NCBI RefSeq assembly: GCF_014201355.1 | Contig: NZ_JACHEG010000002.1 | Span: 1,054,001-1,118,000, forward strand | Direction: 5' to 3' | Source of the DNA: Aliirhizobium wenxiniae | GTDB taxonomy: Bacteria; Pseudomonadota; Alphaproteobacteria; Rhizobiales; Rhizobiaceae | DNA: 64,000 nucleotides | In this document: one piece after another, positions 19,316 to 27,565 of the stretch | Position numbering within the stretch: the first letter of the stretch is position 1 | Layout of the letters: each line of letters begins with the position of its first letter | The notes under the pieces: model-generated | Databases searched by the model: none | Told to the model about the DNA's origin: nothing | The model's input: the letters and a program-made list of their open reading frames with translations, nothing else | Made by a program: the position numbers and the translations under genes

Positions 19316-21109
19316 TCAGAACGCTTCCGCCGCCAGTTCCATCACAGTATCGCTGCCCGCCTCGATACGCACCTTGCGCAGTGCCGTTTCCGGCATCACC
19401 TTTTCCATGAAGAACCTTGCGGTGACGAGCTTGTTCTTAAGATAGTCCTCGCGCGGGTCGCCGCTGCCAAGCTTACCTTGAGCGGTTTTGGCCATTTTCG
19501 CCCACATGTAGCCCAAGGTCACGAGGCCGAAGAGGTGCATATAGTCGGTGGAGCCGGCGCCGGCGTTGTCGGGCTTGGCCATGGCGTTCTGCATGAACCA
19601 CATAGTGGAGGCCTGCAGGTCGTTGAGGCCCTTCTTCAAACCCTTGGTGAAGGGAGCCATCGCCTCGTCGGAACGGTTTTCCTCACAGAAATCACCGATT
19701 TCCTTGAACATGGCCATGACGGCGCGGCCGCCGTTTAACGCCAGTTTGCGGCCGACCAGATCGAGCGCCTGGATGCCGTTGGCGCCTTCATAGATCATGG
19801 TGATACGGGCATCGCAGACATACTGGCTCATGCCGTGTTCCTCGATATAACCGTGACCGCCGAAAACCTGTTGGGCCATGACGGCGTGGTCGAAGCCCTT
19901 GTCGGTCAAGACGCCTTTGAGGATCGGGGTGGCGAGGCCCAAGAGATCGTCGGCATTCTGGCGTTCGGCCTCATCCGGTGAGCGGTGGGCGATGTCGGAT
20001 TTCAGTGCGGTCCAGAGCAGGAAGGCGCGGCCTGCCTCGTTGAACGACTTGATGGTCATCAGCGAGCGGCGGATATCCGGATGGACGATGATCGGGTCGG
20101 CCTTTTTATCCGGTGCCTTTGCGCCCGAAAGCGAGCGACCCTGGATGCGTTCATTGGCGTAGGCGACGGCGTTCTGATAGGCAGTCTCGGCGATCGACAG
20201 GCCCTGCAGGCCGACGCCGAGGCGGGCCTCGTTCATCATCACGAACATGGCCGAGAGGCCCTTGTTTTCTGCACCGATGAGATAACCTACGGCATCGTCA
20301 TAATTCATGACGCAGGTGGAATTGCCGTGGATGCCCATCTTTTCTTCGATGGCGCCGCAAGTCGCGCCGTTGCGGCTCCCAAGCGAACCATCCTCGCCCA
20401 CCATGAATTTGGGGACGATGAAGAGCGAGATGCCCTTGGTGCCTTCCGGCGCACCTTCGATGCGGGCGAGAACCAGATGGATGATGTTGTCAGTCATGCC
20501 GTGTTCGCCGGCGGAGATGAAAATCTTCTGGCCGGAGATCTTGTAGGAGCCATCGCCCTGCGGCACGGCCTTGGTGCGCAACAGGCCCAGATCGGTGCCG
20601 CAATGGGGTTCGGTGAGGTTCATGGTGCCCGACCACGTGCCTTCGACCATTTTGGGCAGATAGGTGGTCTTCTGCTCATCCGAGCCGTGCACGAGAATGG
20701 CGGCGATAGCGCCCTGCGTCAGGCCCGGATACATCATCAGCGACATGTTGGCCGACGACATGTATTCGCCGACGGCGGCATGCAGGGTATAGGGAAGCCC
20801 CTGCCCGCCGAACTCTTCCGGCACAGCAAGACCAATCCAGCCGCCCTGGCAATACTGGTCATAGGCTTCCTTGAAACCCTTCGGTACGGTGACCGAGCCA
20901 TCATCCCTTCGGGTGCAGCCTTCCTGATCGCCGGAAAGGTTGAGCGGAAACAGCGCTTCCTCGGCCACTTTTGCCGCTTCGCCGACGATTGCTTCGACCA
21001 TATCCGGTGAGGCATCGGCGAAACCGGGCAGGTTGCCATAGCGCTCAAGGCCCAGAACATCATTGAGAATGAAAAGCGTATCGGTGGTCGGGGCCTTATA
21101 GACTGGCAT
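19316..21109 (-). CDS. Acyl-CoA dehydrogenase with C-terminal extension domain
   Basis: 597 residues, the long acyl-CoA dehydrogenase class with an extra C-terminal domain. The central domain has [20 protein letters not shown] and [16 protein letters not shown] (FAD and substrate binding). The catalytic-base region is [20 protein letters not shown]. Introduces the first double bond in beta-oxidation, or acts on a related acyl-CoA (DmdC-like enzymes share this layout). First gene of the operon acyl-CoA dehydrogenase, winged-helix gene, thiolase, fadJ. An inverted repeat about 120 bases upstream probably regulates it. Confidence 0.93.
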   Translation of the reverse strand: MPVYKAPTTDTLFILNDVLGLERYGNLPGFADASPDMVEAIVGEAAKVAEEALFPLNLSGDQEGCTRRDDGSVTVPKGFKEAYDQYCQGGWIGLAVPEEFGGQGLPYTLHAAVGEYMSSANMSLMMYPGLTQGAIAAILVHGSDEQKTTYLPKMVEGTWSGTMNLTEPHCGTDLGLLRTKAVPQGDGSYKISGQKIFISAGEHGMTDNIIHLVLARIEGAPEGTKGISLFIVPKFMVGEDGSLGSRNGATCGAIEEKMGIHGNSTCVMNYDDAVGYLIGAENKGLSAMFVMMNEARLGVGLQGLSIAETAYQNAVAYANERIQGRSLSGAKAPDKKADPIIVHPDIRRSLMTIKSFNEAGRAFLLWTALKSDIAHRSPDEAERQNADDLLGLATPILKGVLTDKGFDHAVMAQQVFGGHGYIEEHGMSQYVCDARITMIYEGANGIQALDLVGRKLALNGGRAVMAMFKEIGDFCEENRSDEAMAPFTKGLKKGLNDLQASTMWFMQNAMAKPDNAGAGSTDYMHLFGLVTLGYMWAKMAKTAQGKLGSGDPREDYLKNKLVTARFFMEKVMPETALRKVRIEAGSDTVMELAAEAF

Positions 21110-21228
21110 CGATGAGCATCCTCCCTGTCATCTTCAGCGGCAGCACCACTCCTTCTGCGCCTCGTTTCCGAAAGCGTCCCCATGAAGGGCCGCTGCGCTG
21201 GCACTGCCAATTCTTGCATTCGTCATTT

Positions 21229-21254
21229 AATTGACGTGCGCGTAAACGTCAATT
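21229..21254 (-). promoter_or_regulatory. Inverted-repeat operator and promoter candidate of the fad operon
   Basis: AATTGACGT (21229-21237) and ACGTCAATT (21246-21254) are perfect 9-bp arms with an 8-base spacer. On the minus strand TTGACG lies in the first arm and TTAAAT follows after 16 bases, a plausible -35/-10 pair leading to the acyl-CoA dehydrogenase 120 bases away. The nested TTGACG-N4-CGTAAA half resembles palindromes used by regulators of fatty-acid or branched-chain acyl-CoA catabolism. Regulator identity is not shown. Confidence 0.5.
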
Positions 21255-21335
21255 GGTACTCACAGGCAATTTATGAGGCCACGGGCGCGGAGATAGGGCG
21301 GGTAAGTGCGAAGTCAGCCGCATCAGCACATATTA

Positions 21336-21384
21336 GAATCTTATGGAATAGTTAAAATCTGAGGCGCCCTTAACGGGTTGTTTA
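21336..21384 (+). promoter_or_regulatory. Cell-cycle-type sites upstream of podJ (GANTC and CtrA-like)
   Basis: GAATC (21336-21340) is a GANTC site. TTAA-N7-TTTA (21370-21384) matches 7 of 8 positions of the CtrA consensus TTAA-N7-TTAA. A second GANTC (GAGTC, 21531-21535) lies 36 bases before the podJ ATG. In Caulobacter podJ transcription is under GcrA/CtrA control; control here is inferred. The 461-base intergenic region 21110-21570 contains these sites and the fad operator, and otherwise no gene that I can support. Confidence 0.4.
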
Positions 21385-21570
21385 CCATGTTTGCAGACAT
21401 AGTGAGCGATCTGACGGTTCGATGCGTTTGCTTCGAAATGCGTTCAAACCGTCACAATGGCAAGTCTTGCGTAAGGTTGCTCTAATATTCGATTTTACTC
21501 ATGGAGGAATGCCTCCGGGGGAAACGTTCAGAGTCGGACCGGCAGGATCAACGTCGAAACGAGCGAGCAC

Positions 21571-24500
21571 ATGAACGGATCACGATCGGCACATCCTCGT
21601 CACGGCGACCGAGACCGCTCGTCGCTGGATGCGCTGAGCCGCACAATCGAGGGATTGGAAGCACGCATTCAGGGCCTGATGGCAGGCGGACGCGCGCCCG
21701 CACAGGCGCCTGCAGCAGCACCGCAAAGAGCCATTGACGACAACCGTCAGCCGCACATGCCGGCCGGTCCTGATCCGCGTGCGAAGGCGAGCCCCGCCGG
21801 TACGGGTTACGCGGAGCGTGCGCGCGACCCGCTGGCAGAAATCCGCGAGCGGCAGCGCATGCTCGAACAGGCAGGCCAGAGCAGCCGCCGTTTTGAAAAC
21901 AGTGCAGCAATGCCTGTAGCGCCGGCGCGCGCCGAGCAGCGATCTGACCAGCGCACCGGCACCCGCCGCGAAGACATTCGCCAGCCGGCGGTTGCCACGC
22001 GCGTGGCCGAGGCCAACCAGCGCCGCGCCGACATTCGTGAATTTACCGAGACGCTTTCCGGCCTGAGACAGGATCTCAAGCGCGACATTTCCGAGGGCGT
22101 ATCGCATGAGATGCGGTCGCTGAAGGAAGAAGTGCGCGCGATCCGCGCCCAGGCAGAAGGCTCGCGTTTCACGCAGGATGTGCAGGCGGACCTTGCGCGG
22201 CTTGCCCAGGGTATCGACCAGCTGGCGATGCAATCGGCTCCCGGCGCTTCCGGCCTGCGTTCCGAATTCGAGGATCTGCGCAGCGTCATGGACGGGCTTG
22301 CCCGGCAGGAATCGCTGCGGCAGATGCAGGACCAGTGGGTAGGGCTCGAAGAACGGCTACAGGACGCCGACACAAGCGCGTTGCGGGAAGAACTGGTGGC
22401 GCTTGCCTACCGGGTCGATGAAATCCGCAACCAGCTGGGCGTGATGGCGGACAGCCCGACCATTCGCGCGCTGGAACAGAAGCTGCTGGCGCTTGCCGGC
22501 ATGATGGAACAGCTCGGCTCTCGCATGAAGCCGAATGATGCGGCGATCACCGAACAGTTCAGCCAGCTGGATCACAGGCTGGATGAGATCAGCCGTGCAA
22601 TCGCCGCCAATTCCCGCGCCAGCGCCGCCAATACGCAGGACGAGCTTGCAATGCAGCGGCTGCAAGACCGGATTGAAGACCGTTTGGCCGGGCTGATGGA
22701 ACAGGTGGAAACGATCGGCCGCTACACCGCCGACCAGAGCGCCACTGACGGGCTTTCCATGCGGATCGAACTGCTGGCCGGCAGAATAGAAGAAATGGCC
22801 GAGGAGCAGGCGACAGCCCAGCTTCAGGAGCGGATCGAACAGCTTTCGGTGCTGGTGCAGCAGATGCACGCTCCCGGTCGGCAGGAAGACGTCACCAACT
22901 ACCTTTCCGACATTTCGCGCAAGATCGACGCGCTGGACACGAGCTTCAGCGCCGAAGGACTTGGCGAGCGGCTCGACTATCTGTCACGCCGGATCGACGA
23001 GATGGAACACCAGCCGCGGCCCGCAGACGATGACGGCGCTTTCGTGCGGATCGAGGACAGGCTGAGCGCCATTGCGGCGCAGCTGGACGAGGCAACTTCG
23101 GCGCCACGCAATGACGACGAGGCCCTGCGCGGGCTGGAAGCACAGATCGCCAATCTTTCGACGCTGATTTCGCAGCCGAGCAGCGCGCCTGCCGCATGGC
23201 CGCCGGAATTCGACAACCGCATGGCGGCGATCGAAGGCTACATGGCAACCAATGACGAATATATCGTCGAGGCCGCCCGGCAGGCGGCCGAAGCGGTGGT
23301 GGAAGCCTATTCCCGCAATCTGGGCGCGGATGCCCCCGGTACCAGCGGCGACATGGCAGCACTTGCCGCACTTGCCGACGACCTGAAGCATCTCGAAGAG
23401 CTGACGCGCGGTTCCGAAAGCCGGACGCACCAGACCTTCGAGGCGCTGCATGGAACGCTGGTTCAGATCGCCGAACGGCTGGACCAGCTGGAAGGCCAGT
23501 TTACGACTGCGCCTGCCGTGTCCTATCGAAACGAAGAGCCTGTTCGCCAGCCGGCCTTTACGGCTGCACCGATCCAGCGCGACATGCCGGTGGCGCGTGA
23601 AGCTGTACTTTCCGCTGACGTCGCCCAGGAGCTTGCCGGCACGGAAATGCCGCGCACGGAAGCCCGGCTGAGAGAGACCAGCGCGATCGGCTCCACCATG
23701 GCCGATCATGTTCCGGCGATGCTTTCGCCGGTCGATGCCGAGACGAACATTGAAGACGAAACAAAGCCTGCGAGGAAGAGCCTGCTCGGTGGTCTGGCCA
23801 AGCGCCTTCGCCCCGGCTCGAAGCAGGAGAAGCCTGCCAAGACACGGACCTTCGTCGACCCGACGCCATCGATCGACCCTTCGGCAGATGATGCCGTGGT
23901 TGCCGGCGACACGCTGGAGAGCGAAGGCGAAAACGACCTTCTGGAGCCGGGTTCCGGTGCGCCGGATGTTCGCAAGATCCTCGAGCGGGTGAGAGCCAGC
24001 CAGGCGGCCGGCGAATTCGGCGCTGAGCGGGGCGGCGATCGCACAGGCGACCGCGCCGACTATATCGCTGCTGCCCGCCGCGCTGCAAAGGCCGCCGCGC
24101 AGGAGGCTGATCCTTCGCAGATGGGCTCGCTTGCAAAGGCCAAACCCGCCAAGGCCAAGCCTGCTGTTGGCAAGGCCGAGAAGGAAAAGGGTGTATCGGC
24201 GTTTTCACGCCATCGCCGGCCAATTCTGATGGCAGTCGGCGCCGTTCTTCTGGCGTTGATGGCGATGCCGCTGATCAAGACCGTGACGAGCGGCAGCCCG
24301 GCACCGCAGGTGGCTTCCGTCGAGCAGCCGGTGATTGCGGCCGCTCCCGAAGCAAGCGCGCCGACGCCTGCCGCTCTTATTCCGCAGACGCCGACGGCTT
24401 CCGAGGCTCCGGTCTTACCGCAGAGCGCTGCGCCTGAGATAACGGCTCCGCCGACGGAGCAAATGGCAAATGCACCCGAGGCTGCAGCGCCGCAGGCAAC

Positions 24501-25434
24501 CGATTCGGATGTGGCTGCGGAAGCTCCCGCGGAAAACCTCCCAGCGGCTCCGATCGCGCCGGTCGAACACGCCTCGATCGTTGTGCCTGCCGGTATCGAG
24601 CCACAGTCGATGGCCGATGCGGCAGCGGCCGGTGACGCCAATGCGCTGTTTGAAATCGGCGCACGCTTCAGCGACGGCCGCGGAGTTACGACCGATCTCG
24701 GCGAAGCCGCCAAGTGGTACAAGCTTGCTGCCGATCGCGGTCTTGCACCTGCGCAATATCGGATGGGCAACCTTCTGGAAAAGGGAACCGGCGTCGAGCG
24801 CAATCTCGGCGAGGCGATCTCCTATTATCGTCAGGCGGCGCAGGCGGGTAATGCCAGCGCGATGCATAACCTGGCGGTTCTCTATGCTTCGGGCGCAGCT
24901 GGCCAGCCGGACTATGCCGCAGCCGTCGAATGGTTCCGCAAGGCAAGCGAACTCGGCGTCGCCGACAGCCAGTTCAACCTTGCCATCCTCTATGCCCGCG
25001 GCAACGGGGTGAAACAGGATCTCGAAGAAAGCTACAAGTGGTTCGGCGTGGCCGCCAAGGGCGGCGATACGGATGCCGCGGCCAAGCAGGAAGAAGTGGG
25101 CAAGGCGATGCGCAAGGAGCAGCTGGACAGCGCCCGCGCCAAGCTGAACTCCTGGACCGCCAAGCCGCTCGACCCGAATGCCAATGCCGTCAACCTGCCA
25201 GACGAATGGGCTTCCGGCAAGAAACTGACGACCGCATCGATCGACATGACCAAGGCGATCCGCAACATCCAGGCCATTCTGAACAAGAATGGTTTTGATG
25301 CCGGCACGCCGGACGGAAAGATGGGTGCGAAGACGGTTGCGGCGATCAAGTCGTTCCAGAACTCGATCGGCCAGGAGCCGACCGGCAAGGTGGACGACGC
25401 CATGGTGCGCGAACTTCTCAAGCGAAACGGATAA
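21571..25434 (+). CDS. podJ: Polar localisation factor PodJ (Sel1 repeats, peptidoglycan-binding)
   Basis: 1287 residues. Residues ~1-750 are charged, heptad-rich coiled coil (for example LRQDLKRDISEGVSHEMRSL) exposed to the cytoplasm. A basic stretch precedes a single TM at about 883-900 (ILMAVGAVLLALMAMPLI). The periplasmic part has an Ala/Pro-rich linker, then at about 1010-1180 tandem Sel1-like repeats (LGEAAKWYKLAADRGLAPAQ and GEAISYYRQAAQAGNASAM types). A PG_binding_1 module (1229-1287, IQAILNKNGFDAGTPDGKMG) ends it. This order is that of PodJ of Caulobacter and Agrobacterium, which organises the old or growth pole. Start 21571 has only a weak purine stretch upstream. Confidence 0.87.
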   Translation: MNGSRSAHPRHGDRDRSSLDALSRTIEGLEARIQGLMAGGRAPAQAPAAAPQRAIDDNRQPHMPAGPDPRAKASPAGTGYAERARDPLAEIRERQRMLEQAGQSSRRFENSAAMPVAPARAEQRSDQRTGTRREDIRQPAVATRVAEANQRRADIREFTETLSGLRQDLKRDISEGVSHEMRSLKEEVRAIRAQAEGSRFTQDVQADLARLAQGIDQLAMQSAPGASGLRSEFEDLRSVMDGLARQESLRQMQDQWVGLEERLQDADTSALREELVALAYRVDEIRNQLGVMADSPTIRALEQKLLALAGMMEQLGSRMKPNDAAITEQFSQLDHRLDEISRAIAANSRASAANTQDELAMQRLQDRIEDRLAGLMEQVETIGRYTADQSATDGLSMRIELLAGRIEEMAEEQATAQLQERIEQLSVLVQQMHAPGRQEDVTNYLSDISRKIDALDTSFSAEGLGERLDYLSRRIDEMEHQPRPADDDGAFVRIEDRLSAIAAQLDEATSAPRNDDEALRGLEAQIANLSTLISQPSSAPAAWPPEFDNRMAAIEGYMATNDEYIVEAARQAAEAVVEAYSRNLGADAPGTSGDMAALAALADDLKHLEELTRGSESRTHQTFEALHGTLVQIAERLDQLEGQFTTAPAVSYRNEEPVRQPAFTAAPIQRDMPVAREAVLSADVAQELAGTEMPRTEARLRETSAIGSTMADHVPAMLSPVDAETNIEDETKPARKSLLGGLAKRLRPGSKQEKPAKTRTFVDPTPSIDPSADDAVVAGDTLESEGENDLLEPGSGAPDVRKILERVRASQAAGEFGAERGGDRTGDRADYIAAARRAAKAAAQEADPSQMGSLAKAKPAKAKPAVGKAEKEKGVSAFSRHRRPILMAVGAVLLALMAMPLIKTVTSGSPAPQVASVEQPVIAAAPEASAPTPAALIPQTPTASEAPVLPQSAAPEITAPPTEQMANAPEAAAPQATDSDVAAEAPAENLPAAPIAPVEHASIVVPAGIEPQSMADAAAAGDANALFEIGARFSDGRGVTTDLGEAAKWYKLAADRGLAPAQYRMGNLLEKGTGVERNLGEAISYYRQAAQAGNASAMHNLAVLYASGAAGQPDYAAAVEWFRKASELGVADSQFNLAILYARGNGVKQDLEESYKWFGVAAKGGDTDAAAKQEEVGKAMRKEQLDSARAKLNSWTAKPLDPNANAVNLPDEWASGKKLTTASIDMTKAIRNIQAILNKNGFDAGTPDGKMGAKTVAAIKSFQNSIGQEPTGKVDDAMVRELLKRNG

Positions 25435-25444
25435 AGCTCCCGTC

Positions 25445-25487
25445 GCCGGACCGGAGACGGCATGTCCGTTTCCGGCCCGGCTTTTTT
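25445..25487 (+). terminator. Intrinsic terminator after podJ
   Basis: GCCGG-A-CCGGAGACGG pairs imperfectly with CCGTTTCCGGCCCGGC around a CATGT loop, followed by six T (25482-25487). It starts 10 bases after the podJ stop. Confidence 0.88.
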
Positions 25488-25753
25488 GGTATCTCCAATC
25501 ACGACTAAACCGACGGGTTTGCGGTGACGCGGCATATTCGCCACGCCGCGAAGAAAACGGCCAAATCAAGGGCTTGCGGTACCCTGACGCGCCTTTGCGG
25601 GTTTGACACCCAACACTTGGCGCAGGCATGTGGATCAGACATCTTCATGCCTTGTTCACCCGGCATGTGAGACACTTTCCCACCACCTCATCAGACAAGC
25701 GAGAGATCGCCTGCCGGACGAGGTTGTTCTGTTTCGCCTTGTCGGGGTTAACC

Positions 25754-26680
25754 GTGACGATCTACCTGCCCATAGCAGAGCTTTCGGTGAATATTTTCAT
25801 CATCCTCGGCATGGGTGCGGCCGTCGGTTTCCTGTCCGGCATGTTCGGCGTCGGCGGCGGGTTTCTGATCACGCCGCTTCTGATCTTCTACAATATTCCG
25901 CCCGTTGTTGCGGTCGCGACCGGGGCAAACCAGGTGGTCGCGTCCTCGGTTTCCGGCGCAATCACCCATTTCCGGCGCGGCACGCTGGACATGAAGCTCG
26001 GCACGGTGCTGCTTGTCGGCGGTCTCGTCGGAGCGACGGTGGGCGTGTGGATCTTTTCCTGGCTGCGCAGCATCGGCCAGCTCGACCTGTTCATCTCGCT
26101 TCTCTACGTCGTGCTTCTGACGACAATCGGCCTTTTGATGCTGCAGGAAAGCCTGCGTGCCATGCGCAAGGCGAAGCTGAACCAGCCGCTTCCCCTGAAA
26201 CGCCCCGGCCAGCACAACTGGGTGCACCGGCTGCCCTTGAAGATGCGGTTCAAGAAGTCGAAAATCTATCTTTCGGCCATTCCGGTCGTGACGCTCGGTT
26301 TCCTGATCGGCATCCTCACCTCGATCATGGGTGTCGGCGGCGGCTTCATCATGGTGCCGGCGATGATCTATCTGTTGCGCATCCCGACCAATGTCGTTGT
26401 CGGGACGTCGCTGTTCCAGATCATCTTCGTTACCGCCTATACGACCATGGTGCAGGCGGCGACCAACTATTCCGTCGATATCGTGCTGGCCTTCATCCTG
26501 ATGGTGGCGGGCGTTATCGGCGCGCAATACGGCGTGCGCGTCGGGCAGAAGCTGCGCGGCGAACAGCTGCGTGCGCTTCTGGCGCTGCTGGTTCTGGCGG
26601 TCGGTATCCGACTTGCCATCGGCCTGTTCATCCGCCCGCAGGATCTCTATTCCGTCGCAGTCGGGGGGATCGGTTACTGA
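25754..26680 (+). CDS. Sulfite exporter TauE/SafE family protein
   Basis: 308 residues from GTG 25754 (MTIYLPIAELS); this start is chosen because it precedes the first helix, while the upstream in-frame ATG at 25628 adds a non-hydrophobic Arg-rich stretch. Eight TM helices in two homologous halves, each beginning with a family motif: GFLSGMFGVGGGFLITPLL and GILTSIMGVGGGFIMVPAM. The family exports sulfite, sulfoacetate or related anions. Its stop overlaps the start of the next gene (TGATG), so the two are coupled; the pairing with TIGR02186 proteins is common in alphaproteobacteria. Confidence 0.88.
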   Translation: MTIYLPIAELSVNIFIILGMGAAVGFLSGMFGVGGGFLITPLLIFYNIPPVVAVATGANQVVASSVSGAITHFRRGTLDMKLGTVLLVGGLVGATVGVWIFSWLRSIGQLDLFISLLYVVLLTTIGLLMLQESLRAMRKAKLNQPLPLKRPGQHNWVHRLPLKMRFKKSKIYLSAIPVVTLGFLIGILTSIMGVGGGFIMVPAMIYLLRIPTNVVVGTSLFQIIFVTAYTTMVQAATNYSVDIVLAFILMVAGVIGAQYGVRVGQKLRGEQLRALLALLVLAVGIRLAIGLFIRPQDLYSVAVGGIGY

Positions 26681-27480
26681 TGTTTTGCCGCCTCGCCCTG
26701 ATCTTCTCGTTTCTGCTAATCCCTGTGACCCAGGGATTAGCGCAGATCCCGATGGGTGAAGCCTCGACCGCCAAGGAAGGGCTCGATATCGGGGTTTCGA
26801 CCAATGAAATCGCGATCACCTCGGATTTCCGAGGGGCGGACCTGACCGTGTTCGGGGCGATGACCAATGCCGACGACCTGCTCTTGGCAATCGGCAATTA
26901 CGACATCATCGTCACGCTCGAAGGCCCGCGCGACTATGCAACGGTGCGCAAGAAGGAACGGATCTTCGGCGTCTGGGTGAACACGGATTCGATGATCTTC
27001 GAACAGGTGCCGGAAAGCTATTCGATCGCCAGCACCCGTCAGCTCGACGACCCGACGCAATTGCCACCGATCAATACGGCCGGTGTCGGCATCGAACATC
27101 TGGCACTGAATCCGATCGGCTATATCCGCGATGTCGGCGAGCTTTCCGATTTCCGGGAAGCCTACCGGCGACTGAAACTGGCTGGAGGCCTCTACCAGAA
27201 GGAAGCGAGCGGCGTTCGTTTCGTCTCGTCCAGCCTGTTCCGCGCCTCGCTCAGGCTGCCGGCCAATGTTCCGGACGGGGTGCATATCGTGCGCGCCTAT
27301 CTGTTCAAGAGCGGTACGTTGCTCACCCAGCGCGAGATTCCGCTGCGGGTGGTCAAGACTGGCCTCGAACAGGCGATTACCGATACCGCCCATAACCAGC
27401 CGTTTGCCTATGGCCTGCTCTGCGTGCTGATCGCGCTGGTAACCGGCTGGGGTGCAAGCATCGTCTTCCGCAAGGATTGA
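26680..27480 (+). CDS. TIGR02186 family membrane-anchored protein
   Basis: 266 residues. Signal peptide to about residue 21 (VTQGLA-QIP), extracytoplasmic beta-rich domain, then one C-terminal TM (FAYGLLCVLIALVTGWGASI). Typical family segments are ISTNE-like VSTNEIAITSDFRGADLTVF and VTLEGPRDYATVRKKERIFG. It overlaps the TauE/SafE gene by one base and is presumed to act with that exporter; the biochemical role is unknown. The same frame extends 5' across the exporter gene, but that part is shadow. Confidence 0.85.
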   Translation: MFCRLALIFSFLLIPVTQGLAQIPMGEASTAKEGLDIGVSTNEIAITSDFRGADLTVFGAMTNADDLLLAIGNYDIIVTLEGPRDYATVRKKERIFGVWVNTDSMIFEQVPESYSIASTRQLDDPTQLPPINTAGVGIEHLALNPIGYIRDVGELSDFREAYRRLKLAGGLYQKEASGVRFVSSSLFRASLRLPANVPDGVHIVRAYLFKSGTLLTQREIPLRVVKTGLEQAITDTAHNQPFAYGLLCVLIALVTGWGASIVFRKD

Positions 27481-27565
27481 TTACGTCCGACCTGTTGCCG
27501 CCGTCTTTGCTTCGGCGAAACCTACTCTAGTTAGCGATCGATATCGCAAACCCAGACTGCCCAAG

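Noticed and set aside
25603..26679. N-terminal part of a 625-residue plus-strand frame
   Set aside because: It is the +1 shadow of the TauE/SafE gene; only the part from 26680 (TIGR02186) is real.
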